DNA from: Dehalococcoidia bacterium
GTDB lineage: Bacteria > Chloroflexota > Dehalococcoidia > Tepidiformales > Tepidiformaceae
Assembly: GCA_003104995.1 (NCBI GenBank)
Contig: PQAO01000005.1
Span: 1 to 39,539, forward strand
Length of the DNA: 39,539 nucleotides
Direction: 5' to 3'
This document shows positions 38,524-39,539 of the stretch, one piece after another. Position numbers and translations under genes: made by a program. The notes below the pieces were generated by a model, which was given only the letters and a program-made list of their open reading frames with translations, was not told where the DNA came from and searched no databases. The stretch's first letter is position 1. The number at the start of each line of letters is the position of its first letter.

Positions 38524-39072
38524 TTACCGCCCGCGCCAGCCGGCGACGCCAGCCGCCACGCTGCCTGCCACAGCTGCGAGTCCGCCCAGGATGAACCAGA
38601 GCCGGTAAGGCTCGGTTGGCTGAGCGTTTCCGGAGCCAACCCGTGGCGGAATGGGAGTGACCGGCTCCGGCGATGCCGCCGCCAGGGTTGCCGTCGCCGT
38701 GGGCACCGCAACAGTCGATGTCGCTGTGGGCGTCGCCGGTGCCCCCGTGGCCGTCGCAGTCGGGGTCTTGGTTGCCGTCGCCGTGGCTGTGGCCGTTGCG
38801 GTCGCAGTTGCCGTGGCTGTAGCCGTGGCGACGGTCGTTGGCGGCGGGTCGCCGGCCGGTGTCGTAGGTGTTGCGGCCGGAGTTGTAGATGTTGCCGCCG
38901 GAGTCAACGTTGCTTCGGGGGCAGAGGTCGGGGTGGAGGCTGGCGCGGTCTGCGTTGGCCCGGCCTGTGCACTCGTTGATTGGGCGCCTCCGCTCGAAAG
39001 TAGGCCACTACCGAGTCCGAAGGCTACAACGGCAAGACCGGATCCGATCATCGCCAGGATGCGGGAATTCAT
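38524..39072 (-). CDS. Ala/Thr-repeat stalk surface protein
   Basis: A 182-residue exported protein. It has an N-terminal signal sequence (about residues 5-30), then a Thr/Ala/Pro stalk of about 110 residues that includes an uninterrupted run of alternating Ala-Thr. A C-terminal membrane helix (about 158-178, WFILGGLAAVAGSVAAGVAGW) is followed by a short basic end, RGR. The layout is that of a mucin-like stalk or a wall/membrane anchor without a head domain; heavy O-glycosylation would be expected if the host has the enzymes. AAGGAG supports the ATG at 39072; the frame is open to 39177. The repeat is prone to length change. Confidence 0.78.
   Translation of the reverse strand: MNSRILAMIGSGLAVVAFGLGSGLLSSGGAQSTSAQAGPTQTAPASTPTSAPEATLTPAATSTTPAATPTTPAGDPPPTTVATATATATATATATATATATKTPTATATGAPATPTATSTVAVPTATATLAAASPEPVTPIPPRVGSGNAQPTEPYRLWFILGGLAAVAGSVAAGVAGWRGR
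38770..38832 (-). repeat. Degenerate hexamer tandem repeat coding for Ala-Thr
   Basis: Alternating GCN and ACN codons, read on the minus strand, give about ten consecutive Ala-Thr dipeptides with third positions varied. The variation suggests selection on the protein rather than recent slippage. Shorter similar runs extend to about 38690. Confidence 0.7.
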
Positions 39073-39185
39073 GAATGGGTCACTCCTTGGACGCTCAGGG
39101 ATACACGGCCCAGGGGCTCCGGGCAAACTTGACAAGCTACGTCGGCCACGAGTTCTCTCAAGCTGAAGACGTGGCACAAATGCCT

Positions 39186-39201
39186 GCCCGCAAGAGCGGG
39201 C
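39186..39201 (-). terminator. Small hairpin after the right-edge gene
   Basis: GCCCGC and GCGGGC pair around AAGA (39186-39201). It lies about 117 bases past the stop of the partial minus-strand gene. Without a T-run it is a weak candidate. The spacer 39073-39318 shows no gene. Confidence 0.25.
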
Positions 39202-39318
39202 CTGCCGGACTTAGACTCTGGCGAGAACGCTCGGGGGCGTATGGCAGGCCTGAACCGTCGCCCGCCAGCTGGCCGGCCCCGGCCCCCGACGCCCTTATCG
39301 CCCGCTCAGTGACGTCCG

Positions 39319-39537
39319 CTACCCGGCGACCTTCTCGAAGTCACAGCGGATCCAGCGGTCCGAGGGCACTGGCTGCCACTCGGCCCCGAGGTGCTGGAGA
39401 TGGCCGTAGCCGCCGGCGAAGCCGATCCACTTCACCATCCCGGGTTCGAGCTCGTTCGCGCCGCTCCAGTTCTTGTACTGGAAGCCCGCCCAGCCGTTGT
39501 ACGAGACGAGCTGGCCCGGCTTCACCGAAGGCGACAC
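39319..39537 (-). CDS. C-terminal part of an unidentified protein (runs off the window)
   Basis: Seventy-two codons from a GTG near the right edge to TAG at 39319; the real start is probably beyond the window. The visible part is rich in Trp, Tyr and Gly (VSYNGWAGFQYKNWSGANE, VKWIGFAGGYGHLQHLG, PSDRWIRCDFEKVAG) and has no membrane segment. It looks like a globular, perhaps beta-rich, domain. No family is recognised. Confidence 0.5.
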   Translation of the reverse strand: MSPSVKPGQLVSYNGWAGFQYKNWSGANELEPGMVKWIGFAGGYGHLQHLGAEWQPVPSDRWIRCDFEKVAG

Positions 39538-39539
39538 CT

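Noticed and set aside
38651..39166. Val-Ala repeat protein on the plus strand
   Set aside because: It is the complement of the Ala-Thr stalk repeat; the minus frame has a ribosome site, a signal peptide and a membrane helix.
1..39539. CRISPR arrays, prophage genes, intact insertion sequences, rRNA
   Set aside because: No regularly spaced repeats, phage structural genes, complete transposases or rRNA sequence were seen.

Overview
The window is GC-rich (about two thirds G+C in hand-counted samples), with many GTG and some TTG starts and tightly packed, often overlapping genes. It carries three short-chain dehydrogenases, an LLM-class (F420/flavin) oxidoreductase, a DhlA-like haloalkane dehalogenase, paired CaiB/BaiF CoA-transferases, a five-domain NifJ-type pyruvate:ferredoxin oxidoreductase and a complete TreY/TreZ/GlgX set. 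This mix fits a heterotrophic Chloroflexota bacterium (Dehalococcoidia or Tepidiformia-like). The assignment is an inference from gene content; no rRNA or marker gene is present.

Left part (1-11300), central and catabolic metabolism: three SDR oxidoreductases, the haloalkane dehalogenase-like hydrolase, a small zinc-ribbon protein, the LLM oxidoreductase, and citrate synthase with a clear hairpin terminator. These are followed by a translationally coupled pair on the minus strand, nifJ and a dihydroorotate-dehydrogenase-like gene. Middle (11500-24650): an ACR3 arsenite exporter whose ribosome site lies in an inverted repeat; a minus-strand operon of a VOC/epimerase-like protein, carbamate kinase and a cyclic-2,3-diphosphoglycerate-synthetase-like GTPase; a ThuA-like protein; glgX facing treZ with overlapping 3' ends; treY upstream of and coupled to treZ; then a nitronate monooxygenase. 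GlgX, TreY and TreZ together would convert alpha-glucan to trehalose.

Accessory part (24900-34900): tRNA-Lys(TTT), followed directly by a lower-GC gene of unknown function with a Cys/His cluster. Next comes a compact envelope cluster that looks copper- or thiol-related. It holds a membrane-anchored DUF1573-like protein interrupted by an in-frame TGA, a cupredoxin-like lipoprotein, a SHOCT protein, a PCYCGC-motif protein, two small Met/His-rich membrane proteins, and a divergent BlaI/CopY-type repressor with an M56 (BlaR1-like) protease. Inverted repeats of the form TACTAC-N5-GTAGTA recur at the promoters here and are the likely repressor sites. The in-frame TGA follows Gly-Cys and is trailed, 11 nt on, by a perfect 8-bp hairpin with a GUG loop, and the frame continues 62 codons to a TAG. 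I read this as a selenocysteine codon with a bacterial SECIS element; it is the main find of the window. Further right are a large anchored protein of unknown function, a DUF2520 protein, a 37-residue lysine-rich protein, two copies of a 33-bp repeat and a DUF4352-like protein.

Right part (35030-39539): a minus-strand operon of two CaiB/BaiF CoA-transferases and a crotonase, each with unusual active-site positions, then an Ala/Thr-stalk surface protein and the 3' end of an unidentified gene running off the window.
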